Assembly: GCA_000283575.1 (NCBI GenBank)
Contig: AP012044.1
Span: 1,240,001-1,304,000, forward strand
Length of the DNA: 64,000 nucleotides
Direction of reading: 5' to 3'
Source of the DNA: Oscillibacter valericigenes Sjm18-20
Lineage (GTDB): Bacteria; Bacillota; Clostridia; Oscillospirales; Oscillospiraceae
This document shows, one piece after another, positions 37,185 through 46,364 of this stretch (positions are counted from its first letter, which is position 1; the number at the start of each line of letters is the position of its first letter). The position numbers and the translations under genes are program-made. The notes below the pieces were generated by a model, which saw nothing but the letters and a program-made list of their open reading frames with translations, was not told where the DNA came from and searched no databases.

Positions 37185-37213
37185 AGAAAGCCGCCTCCCA
37201 GGCGGGAGGCGAC
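37180..37213 (-). terminator. Terminator of the 47-residue gene
   Basis: On the minus strand, CGCCTCCCGCCTGGGAGGCG folds to a hairpin followed by GCTTTCTTTAT. Confidence 0.7.
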
Positions 37214-37220
37214 AGAGCAA

Positions 37221-37364
37221 TTACAACAGGGACAAGAATACCCACAATCCACCGAGAAGCGCCAGAATCAGAGCGATCAGGATTGCATAGCAGTTCGCGC
37301 ACATACCGGAATCACGGCGGCACAGCATCTTGATGCACGCGATTTCTCGTTTCAACTCATTCAT
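37221..37364 (-). CDS. Small single-pass membrane protein, unknown (47 aa)
   Basis: A 47-residue protein MNELKREIACIKMLCRRDSG followed by CANC and a hydrophobic helix (AILIALILALLGGLWVFLSL). AAGGAG lies 7 nt before the ATG at 37364. It follows another small membrane gene (37383-37712) by 18 nt on the same strand and has its own terminator, so the pair is an operon. Function unknown. Confidence 0.7.
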   Translation of the reverse strand: MNELKREIACIKMLCRRDSGMCANCYAILIALILALLGGLWVFLSLL

Positions 37365-37382
37365 GGCTCGGCTCCTTTTTAC

Positions 37383-37712
37383 TCAGGGGTTATAGTTGCT
37401 GGACCAGACGGCCCAGCAGAAGCTGGAGATGGATCCAAGAATCATCATCACGATGATGCCGGCAAGCGAGCGGTCACCCGTAAAAAACGGCATAAGGAGA
37501 ACTGTGGTGACACAGAGGGAAATCGCCGCCAGCCAGATGATGCCGCGTACTTGCCAGCACTGACGGCGGAACGGATGAGCCGGCTTCAGCTGGGGCGAAA
37601 AGCGGCGGAGTTCCCGGCACAACCAACAGAATTCTTCCGTGTTTTCCCGGGTCGGCTCCGCAGCTTGAAGTGCATCCAACCGGGCATTGATCCTGCATTC
37701 CTCGTCGCTCAT
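37383..37712 (-). CDS. Hypothetical two-TM membrane protein
   Basis: A 109-residue protein with a charged N-terminal half (MSDEECRINARLDALQAAEP; cysteines in CWLC) and two hydrophobic segments at about 58-76 and 82-104. AGGAAGGGGG precedes the ATG. It forms an operon with the 47-residue gene downstream. No family recognised. Confidence 0.65.
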   Translation of the reverse strand: MSDEECRINARLDALQAAEPTRENTEEFCWLCRELRRFSPQLKPAHPFRRQCWQVRGIIWLAAISLCVTTVLLMPFFTGDRSLAGIIVMMILGSISSFCWAVWSSNYNP

Positions 37713-37780
37713 GCAAATGCCCCCTTCCTACACCAACATAGCACCAGGGAGAATGATTGTCAATGATAGGAGGTGATTCC

Positions 37781-38049
37781 ATGGCGGGTTCTATTTCCAA
37801 CGTCATGAAAATGAACGAGGATGTTACCGGCAAAATAAGTCTATCACCAGTATGTCTCGGAGCTGTTCTAAGGAAATGGAAAAGCTGGAACGGAAAACGC
37901 TGGCTATGGGATTACGGTACTACTCCTTTACACAAGGAAAATATAGAATATTGTTGAGAAAATTAGGACAGGGTGCGGTTAGTATGATGGAGACGCTATG
38001 GTGTAATAATTGGAGGGGCTATAGCAATCTATGGCAGTTTGATAAATGA
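37781..38049 (+). pseudogene. Broken small gene upstream of DUF4153
   Basis: An excellent ribosome-binding site (AGGAGGTGATTCC) precedes ATG 37781 and MAGSISNVMKMNEDVTGKI. The natural-looking continuation SKEMEKLERKTLAMGLRYYS is in another frame from about 37852, which suggests a frameshift near 37835. No family recognised; low confidence. Confidence 0.35.
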
Positions 38050-38079
38050 GGTTCTATTGATTTTTAGGAGGGAGAACAC

Positions 38080-39936
38080 ATGAACACATTTACCCGCTCA
38101 CTGGGTCGTATTTTCAGCGGGATATACAGAGCTCTCCGAACATTCCCGGTTTCTATCGGCAGTGCTTTTGCGTTTGCGATCGTCACTGCGGTTCGAATCC
38201 AGTTGGATTGGCCGCAGCAGGAACCGCTTAATTTCACGTTTAATTGTCTGCACTGGGCTTTCGCGCTGGGCGCACTGTTTGGCCTGACGGCAATTACGGC
38301 GGCGTACTCCTACTTTCACTCAGCGAGATCATTTCTGGCGGCCAATCTTCTGGGGGCTGGAGCCACGGTCGTCACATTTTTGGGACTATATCTGTTTGGC
38401 GGTACGGAACAGGCCATCTCCGGTTATGCCGAGATTTCAGCTCTGGCTGCTGCCCGTGTCAGCGCTGCCATGCTGGTCTCAATGATTTTCTTTGTGATCT
38501 TTGCTGCCGATCCAAAGGACCGGTCCGGTTTTGCCAACTCTCTTTTCATGACTCATAAGGCATTCTTTATCGCCCTGATCTATGGATTGGTAATTCTGGC
38601 CGGGACCACCGGAGTGGCACGGGGCGTACAGGGTCTGCTCTACCGTAACATGAGCAGCAAAGTCTATCTGTATATCGCAACTGCGGTGGGGTTCTTAACG
38701 TATACGCTTTTTGTGGGCTACTTTCCTGATTTTCGCAAGGGAAATGACGATGAGCACCGTGACGCCGCGCAGAAACAGCCAAGATTTATTGAAATCTTGT
38801 TCGGATATATCTTAGTTCCGATTGTACTGGCACTGACCGTGGTACTGCTCATCTGGGCCATTCAGACTGTTTTGAACGGCATGAGGGTCTCTTTTGTCCG
38901 GCTCTCCACCATATCTGCTGCTTATACAATCGGAGGGCTTTGGCTTCATGCGATGGTCACGCAGCACAACTCTGGTCTGACAAAGTTATATCGCCAGGTC
39001 TATCCAATTGCCTCGATCGTAATTCTGGTATTTGAGGCGTGGGCGGTAAGAAATCAGCTGCAGACCTCTGGACTCAAGCTCACCGAGTATATCTTTATTT
39101 TAATCTGGATTCTTGCCGCTACGGGCGATGCCCTACTGCTGCTCCGAAAAAGCAGGGCGCATTGCACCATCGCCGTGACTGCCTGCGCTTTAGCGGTTTT
39201 CTCCGTACTGCCGGCAGTGGGGTACTATGCGCTTCCGGTTCGACTTCAGGCTAACCGGCTGGAGACGCTGCTGGTCAGGGAGGGGATGTTGTCCGGAGAT
39301 CAGATCTCACCAGCGGCCTCAGAGCCCGACCAGCCCGTGCGCGAAGCAATCACCGATGCGGTCAGCTACCTTGCAAATGCCAGCGACGCGAAGTATCCGA
39401 CTTGGTTTGATAAAGGCTTTGCCCAGAGCGATGTGTTCCTGGAAACGTTCGGATTTGCAATGACCTGGGCAAAATCCGATGGGGACATCGGCGATCAACC
39501 AACACAAACTCTCGGAACGTACCTGTCCCTGCCCCCCGGTGCTCTCGATATCAGCGGATATACTTGGGCGGTAAACCCACAGAGTGAATTTGAAAAAGGA
39601 AAAGGAAATACCTCCGTCTCCGGCAACAGGGGAACGTATCAAATCGAATGGACCGTATCCGACAGAGGGATTCCATCCATTAAGATTTTGCTGAGTGACC
39701 GTGTGATTCTCCAGCAGGACCTGAAAAAATATATTGATACGATCTGTAAAAAATATCCGCCAGCAAACAGCGGATATACGGGAGTAACTCTGGAGGACAT
39801 GAGTTTTCCGATCCAGACTGCGGAAATCAACCTCCTTTTAGTATTTGACTATATTGAAATCAACGTTGATCCTACCAATGACACCATTCAGTATTGGCTT
39901 TCCCTGAGAGAAATGTATCTGGCGGAAAATCCGTAA
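38080..39936 (+). CDS. DUF4153 multi-pass membrane protein
   Basis: A 618-residue protein with about 12 hydrophobic segments in the first 400 residues and a soluble C-terminal domain of about 200 residues. The arrangement and the LLYRNMSSKVYLYIATAVGF region match DUF4153 proteins, which are common in Clostridia and of unknown function. TTTAGGAGGGAG precedes the ATG. It is one of the few long intact genes of the accessory region. No terminator is visible downstream. It lies next to a phage polymerase remnant and has no evident partner. Confidence 0.8.
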   Translation: MNTFTRSLGRIFSGIYRALRTFPVSIGSAFAFAIVTAVRIQLDWPQQEPLNFTFNCLHWAFALGALFGLTAITAAYSYFHSARSFLAANLLGAGATVVTFLGLYLFGGTEQAISGYAEISALAAARVSAAMLVSMIFFVIFAADPKDRSGFANSLFMTHKAFFIALIYGLVILAGTTGVARGVQGLLYRNMSSKVYLYIATAVGFLTYTLFVGYFPDFRKGNDDEHRDAAQKQPRFIEILFGYILVPIVLALTVVLLIWAIQTVLNGMRVSFVRLSTISAAYTIGGLWLHAMVTQHNSGLTKLYRQVYPIASIVILVFEAWAVRNQLQTSGLKLTEYIFILIWILAATGDALLLLRKSRAHCTIAVTACALAVFSVLPAVGYYALPVRLQANRLETLLVREGMLSGDQISPAASEPDQPVREAITDAVSYLANASDAKYPTWFDKGFAQSDVFLETFGFAMTWAKSDGDIGDQPTQTLGTYLSLPPGALDISGYTWAVNPQSEFEKGKGNTSVSGNRGTYQIEWTVSDRGIPSIKILLSDRVILQQDLKKYIDTICKKYPPANSGYTGVTLEDMSFPIQTAEINLLLVFDYIEINVDPTNDTIQYWLSLREMYLAENP

Positions 39937-39960
39937 TCTGATGACCGTATCAAATCAAAG

Positions 39961-40203
39961 CTAGTCCTTTTTGAAATAATTCCCCACCCACCCGTCGGCG
40001 TTCAGCGGCAGTCCGGGCGCCTACGGGATGGGTCGGGACATAATCTCCACAACCTTGGTAAGATCGGCAAGGTCCTCCGGTACTTCCAGCACCACCCATC
40101 GTGGATATCAAAGATGATGGGGTACCCGGCGGCGTTCAGCTGTTCCATGGCGTAGAACAGACAGTCCCGGGTGACGGCTAGTTCCAGGGATACGTAGTCC
40201 TCC
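39961..40203 (-). pseudogene. Phage DNA polymerase I C-terminal remnant
   Basis: On the minus strand it reads AVTRDCLFYAMEQLNAAGYP and IIFDIHDGW, the palm motif C region of family A polymerases (HDE, here HDG). A frameshift follows, then EVPEDLADLTKVVEIMSRPI, a TAG where the family has tryptophan, and APGLPLNADGWVGNYFKKD. The catalytic acidic residue pair is damaged, so it is inactive. The sequence before 40203 is unrelated to polymerase. Confidence 0.75.
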
Positions 40204-40826
40204 GCTGTTTTAATTATATCAAGATTAAGCAGAGTAAGGTGGTTTGGCGTTTCTCCGTAATTAACCAAATTTAACAGTTCTTGTGCTTCTGTTTGGGGCA
40301 ATTCAAAAGAGGAATGTAAAATCATACATTGCTCCAGCTCCCTTCCTACCAGTATATTCAAAAGTTGTGGCATCGCTTTGTAGCCAACAGATTTCCACAG
40401 CGAACTCAAAGGCATAAGCACTGTTTAAGAACCACTAAAGCTTTCGCTGAATATAATGTATTGCGATGGCTTTACACCCACAGTACATCACCGAGGAAGG
40501 GAGGTGTACCTTATGTGGTGTAGATGCTGTTGCCGGTGCTGGCGCTGTGGCTGGGTCTGGAATGGAAGTTCCTGGCGTTGTTGCTGCGGACCTATCCGCC
40601 GATAACCACTAAAAATACCCCGTGGGAGTTTCGGCTCCTGCGGGGTTTTTATATTCTTACCAGCTCATTGCACGACCGGTGGGATGGTTGTCATCGGAGA
40701 ATGCCGGAGAGCCTATAACCAGCTTCTTTTTCTTTAATTTCACGTATGTATTGATCCGGCAGCTATAAGCGTCAACAGACAGACCTTCTTTATGTTTTAG
40801 AATAACATTGGAAGAAGGTTTAATTG
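40204..40826. other. Stretch without a clear gene
   Basis: A hairpin with an interrupted stem (ACCCCGTGGGAG / CTCCTGCGGGGT, 40617-40650, then TTTTT) looks like a phage-type terminator. Short frames on both strands (for example 40524-40718) lack convincing starts or family features. Confidence 0.5.
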
Positions 40827-41726
40827 ATGCCTGAGAAAATTTATTTTGTTGTACCTGAGCCGCCTGCGTATCTATCCCTCTATCGAAACGTCATAAGTGG
40901 AATTGTGGGGCCTATTCGCAATTATTTACCGGAAAGTACGGTCTCGGTGGACTCGGTACCGGGAGCAATAAACGTCCATTTTTTTAATGAAGCCGTTCTA
41001 TCGAACCCATAAGGTGAGCAGCTGCCAGGGAGTTCATGTATTTATGTCCCACGGAATGGGGGATAAGCGGTGGCGGGATGGCCCTCGGATCGATTACTTC
41101 GACTATGTCTGCGTATCCGTACCGCGCTGGACGGAAAAGCTGACCGAGCAGGGAATTCCGACTCAAAGAATTTTGGAGACTGGTTTTTCCAAGCTGGACC
41201 CACTGTTTCAGGGAAGTATCTCCAAAAGTAGTCACGATAAAAAAGTCATACTTTATGCCCCGACCCACACTGCTTCAGCTCCATGTACTTCTTATCTGGA
41301 TTTCTTAATTTATCTCAATCAGTTTCCTTCATGCTGGACTCTTTTATGCTGCGCACACCCGTATAATAGGCCGGGAAATCGTCCAGTCCTTCAGGAACTG
41401 GCCGATGCGGATGCCGTAACTTCGGACGGAAGCAGTGTAATCTATGAGGCAATGTCCCTGGGTCTTCCGGCTCTCTTTCCCGATTGGCTTGTGCGGGAAG
41501 CTATCCTCAAAAAATGGCCGCATTCCTTTACGGCGGAGATCTATCGGGAGCACATCGGGCATCATTCGGAAACGATTGACCAGCTGATTCACAAGACCTC
41601 TGAAGCACTGAATCAGGCGCCGTCTGAAAAGGAGAGGGTTTTATTGACGGGATTTTTCCGCCCGAGCTGCGGGGCAAATCCGGCGAGACAACTGCCGGGG
41701 CCCTGAGGAAGCTGGCAGAACAATGA
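40827..41726 (+). pseudogene. CDP-glycerol glycerophosphotransferase-like gene with two frameshifts
   Basis: ATG 40827 follows GAAGG and begins MPEKIYFVVPEPPAYLSLYR. A T7 run near 40978-40984 shifts the frame; the protein continues MKPFYRTHKVSSCQGVHVFM, SHGMGDKRWRDG and later TSDGSSVIYEAMSLGLPALF. A second frameshift near 41640 is needed to reach FIDGIFPPELRGKSGETTAG and the TGA at 41724. The HGMGDK and DGSS(V)IYEA features resemble teichoic-acid polymerase-type transferases. The stop overlaps the next gene by ATGA. Confidence 0.7.
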
Positions 41727-41830
41727 AGGCGGTGATTTTAGCGGCGGTAAGAGGTTCCCGCCTGGGTGCCCTGACACAGGATCGGCCCAAAACCCTGTTC
41801 CCCATTCAAGGGCACATGCTGCTTTCGGGC
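41723..41830 (+). pseudogene. Sugar nucleotidyltransferase N-terminal fragment
   Basis: Begins MKAVILAAVRGSRLGALTQD and continues RPKTLFPIQGHMLL, the start of NTP-transferase proteins. The signature LAAGxGxR has Val in place of the first Gly. Homology ends after about 36 residues, where unrelated sequence begins. With the preceding gene it is the relic of a wall-polymer or capsule pair. Confidence 0.7.
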
Positions 41831-41841
41831 ATTCAAGGGTA

Positions 41842-41868
41842 CCCCCGGGGAGCGATGTTCCCCGGGGG
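41842..41868. terminator. GC-rich hairpin without T-tract
   Basis: CCCCCGGGGA and TCCCCGGGGG pair across a 7-nt centre. No T-run follows, so a terminator role is doubtful. It marks the end of the nucleotidyltransferase homology. The AT-rich sequence 41870-42198 shows no gene. Confidence 0.4.
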
Positions 41869-42198
41869 CGATTTGCTACTATGGCAGAAATCTGGTGAGA
41901 ATGCCTATTCGAATAATGTTGTAAAATTTCTGCTTTTCTATATGCCTAATGGTTCCAAGTTCAAAAAATAGTTCAAAAAATATCATGGCTTTAATGTTGT
42001 TTTAAGTTAAGCGGATTATACTTCGGTCAAAGGTGCAAGAAAGAAGTGCCTTGCAGAATCAATAAAGTACCCGCTCCCAACATTCAAAGTTTTTTTAAAT
42101 CCCGTTCATAATTCTGACACGTCTCTTCGCTATACTCGTCCATATAAAAGTGGAGCGGGTAGGCGGTGACGCCGAATATACATAAGGAGGAAATAGAT

Positions 42199-43623
42199 AT
42201 GTATAACGACGAAAATAACCTGTACCATTATACCTACCGCAAAGACGGCAGCGAGTCGCAGAATTCCCAGCCGGTGCTGGAGGCCCCTTACCGCGAGCCG
42301 TGGGAATCCAATATGAAAAAGGACCAGAAAAAAAATCGTAGCGGCGCAAAAATCGTGGCTCTGGCACTGAGCTGTGCGCTGCTTGGCGGCGCGGCGGGCG
42401 CAGGCGTCATGTGGGGAGTCTCCGGAAGCGGAAGCTCCACCAGTGTGAACGTATCCAACCGCTCCGCAATCGCTGTGGCCGTCAAGACGGTGGACGGAAA
42501 AACCGCCATGAGCGATGCGGAGGTCTACGCCGCGAATGTGAATTCCGTGGTGTCCATCAACACCACCGGCAGCTCCGGCACAAATATCTTCGGACAGTCT
42601 GTGGAGACTGCCTCCGCCGGATCCGGCTTTATCCTGACAGCCGACGGCTACATTGTCACAAACCATCACGTTATTGAGGACGCCAACGCCGTGAAGGTAA
42701 CTCTCTATAACGGCGACACCTACGACGCCACGGTCATCGGTAGCGACGAGGACTATGATATCGCGGTCCTGAAGATCGAAGCCACCGGACTCCAGCCCGT
42801 GACCATGGGAGACAGCGATACGCTGAACGTGGGGGACCATGTGCTGGCGGTGGGCAACCCTCTGGGTGAACTGACCTTCTCTATGAGCGGAGGTATGGTC
42901 TCCAGCGTAAACCGGGCCATCAACGTGGACGGAACTCCCTTCAACATGATCCAGACCGACACCTCCATCAACCCCGGCAATTCCGGCGGTCCGCTGTTCA
43001 ATGAATACGGCGAGGTGGTAGGCATCGTGTCCGCCAAGTATTCCTCTTACTCCAGCGAGTCTGTGGAGGGCTTGGGCTTTGCAATCCCCATGAACGATGT
43101 GCTGGCTATGATTCAGGACATTATGACCAATGGCTACGTCACCAACAAGCCCTACCTTGGCATCACCCAGGGTACCATGACCTCCCAAATGGCGGAGCAG
43201 TACCGCTATGATATCTCTCAGGGCGTGTTTGTCTACTCCGTGGAGGACGGCAGCGCCGCCGACAAGGCGGGATTGAAAATGGGCGATGTCATTACCAAGG
43301 TGGATGACACTGACATTGCCACCTCGGAGGACCTTGTGGCGGCAAAGAAATCTTACTCCGCCGGGGACACCTCCACCTTCACCATCTACCGGGACGGCAA
43401 GACTCAGACGGTGGAGGTCACGTGGGGCAGCGTACCTGCGGACCAGCAGACCGATACCAAGGATGATACGCAGCAGAATACCCAGAGCGACACGAATAAC
43501 GGCAACAACTACTATAGTAATGGCAGCATGGATGACCTGTTCAACTATTTCTTCAATGGCGGCTTTGGCGGGCAGAGTGGTCAGAACGGCCAGAGCGGGC
43601 AGGGCAACAGCCCCGCGGCCTGA
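42199..43623 (+). CDS. HtrA/DegP-family membrane-anchored serine protease
   Basis: A 474-residue trypsin-like protease acting outside the membrane. One membrane anchor lies at about residues 50-72. The catalytic triad is His157 (NHHVIED), Asp187 (DYDIAVLKI) and Ser262 (GNSGGPL). A PDZ domain follows (about 310-405), then a Gln/Asn/Gly-rich tail. AAGGAGG precedes the ATG at 42199; an earlier in-frame start is rejected. HtrA proteins remove misfolded exported proteins and are usually stress-induced. It is monocistronic. Confidence 0.93.
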   Translation: MYNDENNLYHYTYRKDGSESQNSQPVLEAPYREPWESNMKKDQKKNRSGAKIVALALSCALLGGAAGAGVMWGVSGSGSSTSVNVSNRSAIAVAVKTVDGKTAMSDAEVYAANVNSVVSINTTGSSGTNIFGQSVETASAGSGFILTADGYIVTNHHVIEDANAVKVTLYNGDTYDATVIGSDEDYDIAVLKIEATGLQPVTMGDSDTLNVGDHVLAVGNPLGELTFSMSGGMVSSVNRAINVDGTPFNMIQTDTSINPGNSGGPLFNEYGEVVGIVSAKYSSYSSESVEGLGFAIPMNDVLAMIQDIMTNGYVTNKPYLGITQGTMTSQMAEQYRYDISQGVFVYSVEDGSAADKAGLKMGDVITKVDDTDIATSEDLVAAKKSYSAGDTSTFTIYRDGKTQTVEVTWGSVPADQQTDTKDDTQQNTQSDTNNGNNYYSNGSMDDLFNYFFNGGFGGQSGQNGQSGQGNSPAA

Positions 43624-43873
43624 TCCGCAAAGAAAGCGGAAGAGGTGCGTGTTTCCGGTTCCCATCCCACAAGGCGGATGGTGCGGCCGTTGAAATAGAG
43701 GAATTGACCGTTTCAGGTCAATTCCCGGAAAAATTGCCACTGCGCGTCGGAGGACGGTTCGCGGCAATCGCTGCGAAAAGCCAAAACCGCCTGCGGCCGG
43801 TGCGCGGGGGATAGGGAGACTCACATTGAGTCCATAGATGTTATGAAAACAGGTCGAAAGACGAAGAAAAATG
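43624..43873. other. Intergenic stretch with one hairpin
   Basis: GAATTGACC-GTTTCA-GGTCAATTC (43701-43724) is a perfect 9-pair hairpin without a T-tract. No gene is seen. It may attenuate htrA transcription or be a degenerate repeat. Confidence 0.4.
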
Positions 43874-43919
43874 AAAAGGGTGCCGGCGGGAAGCAGAGCT
43901 TTCCGCCGGCACCCTTTTT
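43874..43919. terminator. Bidirectional terminator after htrA and LysR gene
   Basis: AAAAGGGTGCCGGCGG / CCGCCGGCACCCTTTTT, a long GC-rich stem with T-tracts on both strands. Confidence 0.9.
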
Positions 43920-43932
43920 GTGGTTTAAAATT

Positions 43933-44826
43933 TTATTTGCCCGTCCCGTCCTTTACCATTTCCATAAAGGCACCGGCCGCCGCCGTGGGGGCCACATTCA
44001 GAAGCGTACACATTTCAACGCTGCGGGCGGGAATGGTAAAGTTGGTTTTCAAAAGCCGGATGTCCCCGGCATCCAGCGCGTCCTGGACGAATTCCAGCGT
44101 TACGCCCGCAACGCCCAGACCGATTTTTGCCAACGTAACCAACAGGCTCCGGGAGCTCAGCTCGATTTCCGGATTCAGCGTCACGCCGCAGTGGAGAAAA
44201 TCCTGCTCCAGGAAGCCCCGGGAGCTGGCCTTGCGCTCCAGCAGGATCAGGGGAAACGCGGCGATCTCCCTACGGGAGTAGACGTGCTCAAAGTCACAGT
44301 CATATCCGCTGCCCGCCACAAACACGCTGTGTGTGGGGAAGCAGGGCCAGGTTTCAAGATGCTCCCGATCCGTGGGTGTGGAGGCGAAGGCGATGTCCAC
44401 CGCGCCGGATTTTAAAAGGCTGAGGACCTTTGCGCTCCGGCCGCTGACGATCTTCAGTCGGATGCCGGGGTGCCTGCGGTGAAACATGTCCAGATAAGGC
44501 GTCAAAAACTGGCCCGTTACCGTGTCGCTGGCGCCAATTACCAGCGTTCCCAGCAGCAGCTGCTGCGCCTGGGAGAGCTTGTCCTCTCCGGTGGCAAGCA
44601 GTCCCAGAGCCGAGCGGACATAGTCGTACAGCATCCGTCCTTCGCCTGTCAGGGAAACGCCCCGTGGACTGCGGGAAAACAGCCGGGCCTGCAGGGCCGT
44701 TTCCAGCTGTTTGATGGACTGACTGACGGCGGATTGGGAAATATAGAGATTTTTTGCGGCCACGGAGATATTTCCAGCCTCTGCCACTTCCTTAAAAACC
44801 CGATAAAGCTCCAGCTTCACCATCAT
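43933..44826 (-). CDS. LysR-family transcriptional regulator
   Basis: A 297-residue regulator. The N-terminal winged helix (LYRVFKEVAEAGNISVAAKN, SQSAVSQSIKQLE) is typical of LysR and the rest is the periplasmic-binding-like effector domain. The first of two adjacent ATGs (44826) is chosen because AGGAGG lies 9 nt upstream. It is monocistronic and followed by a strong terminator. The divergent neighbour is about 325 nt away, so the target is not evident. Effector unknown. Confidence 0.88.
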   Translation of the reverse strand: MMVKLELYRVFKEVAEAGNISVAAKNLYISQSAVSQSIKQLETALQARLFSRSPRGVSLTGEGRMLYDYVRSALGLLATGEDKLSQAQQLLLGTLVIGASDTVTGQFLTPYLDMFHRRHPGIRLKIVSGRSAKVLSLLKSGAVDIAFASTPTDREHLETWPCFPTHSVFVAGSGYDCDFEHVYSRREIAAFPLILLERKASSRGFLEQDFLHCGVTLNPEIELSSRSLLVTLAKIGLGVAGVTLEFVQDALDAGDIRLLKTNFTIPARSVEMCTLLNVAPTAAAGAFMEMVKDGTGK

Positions 44827-45067
44827 AGCACGTCCTCCTTTGTATTTCTGCATCTCCTGTAATGCGTTATGCGGCTTTCAGCAGAGCACTTACGAGCTCT
44901 GGCGAAACTGCGCATTACAACAATGGGTAAAATCGATCAAATACGGCTTTTTGGCTGAGTTAGATAAGTTTGTGCGGCTGCTCACGCCAGAGAACCGCTT
45001 TGTCATTCAGATACTATTATAAGTACAACTGATAGTAAATGCAATTAAAACTTTTTCCTGAAACCAG

Positions 45068-45096
45068 TTGACAAGACGCAGCGATAGTGCTATGTT
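45068..45096 (+). promoter_or_regulatory. Promoter of the GntR-ABC operon
   Basis: A consensus TTGACA (45068-45073), 17 nt, TATGTT (45091-45096), 55 nt before the GntR start. Confidence 0.7.
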
Positions 45097-45130
45097 AGTT
45101 ACGCGGTTAATTACATGACTAATTAACTAA
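45095..45130. promoter_or_regulatory. Inverted repeat operator for the GntR regulator
   Basis: TTAGTTA (45095-45101) and TAACTAA (45124-45130) are perfect inverted arms, with a related TTAATTA between them. The left arm overlaps the -10 box, so binding would block transcription. YtrA-type regulators bind such AT-rich inverted repeats in their own promoters. Confidence 0.6.
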
Positions 45131-45151
45131 TGCACAAAGAGGAGGCGCGCC

Positions 45152-45523
45152 GTGGAATTCAATGAGGATAGGCCCATCTTCCTCCAATTGGCGGATCGGC
45201 TTGAAGAGGGCATCCTCTCAGGAGTCTATCCGGAGGAGGGCCAGGTACCGTCCATCACGGAGTATTCGGTGACCTATAAGATCAATCCCGCCACCGCGCT
45301 GAAAGGCATCAACCTTTTGGTGGACGCGGGGCTGCTGTATAAGAAAAGGGGAGTGGGGATGTTTGTGACGTCCGGCGCGAGGGAAAAGCTGCGCGGACAG
45401 CGCGCAGAGCGCTTTTTTGAAAATTTTGTTGAGAGCATGGTGCATGAGGCCCGCCAGCTGGGACTGACGGAAGAGGAATTGGTGCAATTGGTGAAGAGGG
45501 GGTTCGACGGCGATGTCGATTGA
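45152..45523 (+). CDS. GntR-family (YtrA subfamily) regulator
   Basis: A 123-residue regulator with the GntR winged helix (IFLQLADRLEEGILSGVYPE and IN..TALKGINLLVDAGLLY) and only a short C-terminal helix pair, as in YtrA. Such proteins repress adjacent ABC transporter operons. The start is a GTG after AGGAGG. It overlaps the ABC ATPase gene by 11 nt. A self-binding operator overlaps the -10 box. Confidence 0.9.
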   Translation: MEFNEDRPIFLQLADRLEEGILSGVYPEEGQVPSITEYSVTYKINPATALKGINLLVDAGLLYKKRGVGMFVTSGAREKLRGQRAERFFENFVESMVHEARQLGLTEEELVQLVKRGFDGDVD

Positions 45524-46364
45524 GTTGAAAAACGTGACAAAGCGCTTCGGACAGGTGGAGGCGCTGAAGGACGTGTCCGTGACCTTTGCGGGCGGAAAGA
45601 TGTGTGGGCTTCTGGGGAACAACGGCGCGGGAAAGTCCACGCTGATGAGTCTGGTGGCGGGTCGGATATACCCCACGGCGGGTGAAATCCTGATCGACGG
45701 GGAGCCGGCGGACAGCAACAGGGCGCAGGGCAAACTGTTCCTTATGAGTGAGGGCAATCTTTTCCCGGAGGACATGAAGGTCAAAACCGCAATGAACCTT
45801 GCGGGAGGATTCTATCCCGGCTATGACAAGGCCGAGGCGGAAGCCCTGACAGAGAGATTTGAGCTGAACGCGAAAAGTAAAATTAACAAGCTATCTACCG
45901 GATACGGCTCCATTTTCAAGCTGGTGCTGGCTCTGGCCTGCAACGCGCCGTATCTGTTGCTGGATGAACCAGTCCTAGGCCTGGACGCCCAGCACCGGGA
46001 GATGTTCTATAAGCTGCTGCTGGAAAAATACGCCGCCAACAGATGCGCCGTGATTTTCTCTACCCACCTTATCTATGAGGCGGCCAATCTGGTGGAGCAT
46101 GCGGTGGTTATCCGCAAGGGCCGGATCCTAAAGGACGCGCCGGTGGAGGAACTGACCGCGGGGGCCTATACCGTATCCGGTCCCGCTGCCGCCATGGACG
46201 AATATCTCCTGGGACGGACGGTACTGAGTGAGAGCGGTATCGGCGGGCTGAAGACCGCCGCTGTTGAGGGTGAGCCGGGACAGGTTCCGACGGGCCTTGA
46301 GATCACGGGACTGAATTTGCAGGACTATTTTATTGCCTTGATGGAGAAGGAGGACCGGACATGA
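45513..46364 (+). CDS. ABC transporter ATP-binding protein
   Basis: A 283-residue ATPase subunit. Walker A is GNNGAGKST near residue 38 and Walker B is LLLDEPVLGLD. The signature loop reads LSTGYGS in place of LSGGQ, a variant seen in YtrB/BcrA-like exporters. It starts inside the GntR gene and overlaps the permease gene by 4 nt, so the three are tightly coupled. Substrate unknown; wall-antibiotic response is the usual link for YtrA-type systems. Confidence 0.9.
   Translation: MSIELKNVTKRFGQVEALKDVSVTFAGGKMCGLLGNNGAGKSTLMSLVAGRIYPTAGEILIDGEPADSNRAQGKLFLMSEGNLFPEDMKVKTAMNLAGGFYPGYDKAEAEALTERFELNAKSKINKLSTGYGSIFKLVLALACNAPYLLLDEPVLGLDAQHREMFYKLLLEKYAANRCAVIFSTHLIYEAANLVEHAVVIRKGRILKDAPVEELTAGAYTVSGPAAAMDEYLLGRTVLSESGIGGLKTAAVEGEPGQVPTGLEITGLNLQDYFIALMEKEDRT

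Noticed and set aside
43624..43873. Possible sixth copy of the structured repeat (CCGC...GCGGAAGAGG near 43625)
   Set aside because: The lead hairpin and AAGAGG are present, but the GCGAAGTTTG strand and a closing stem are not.
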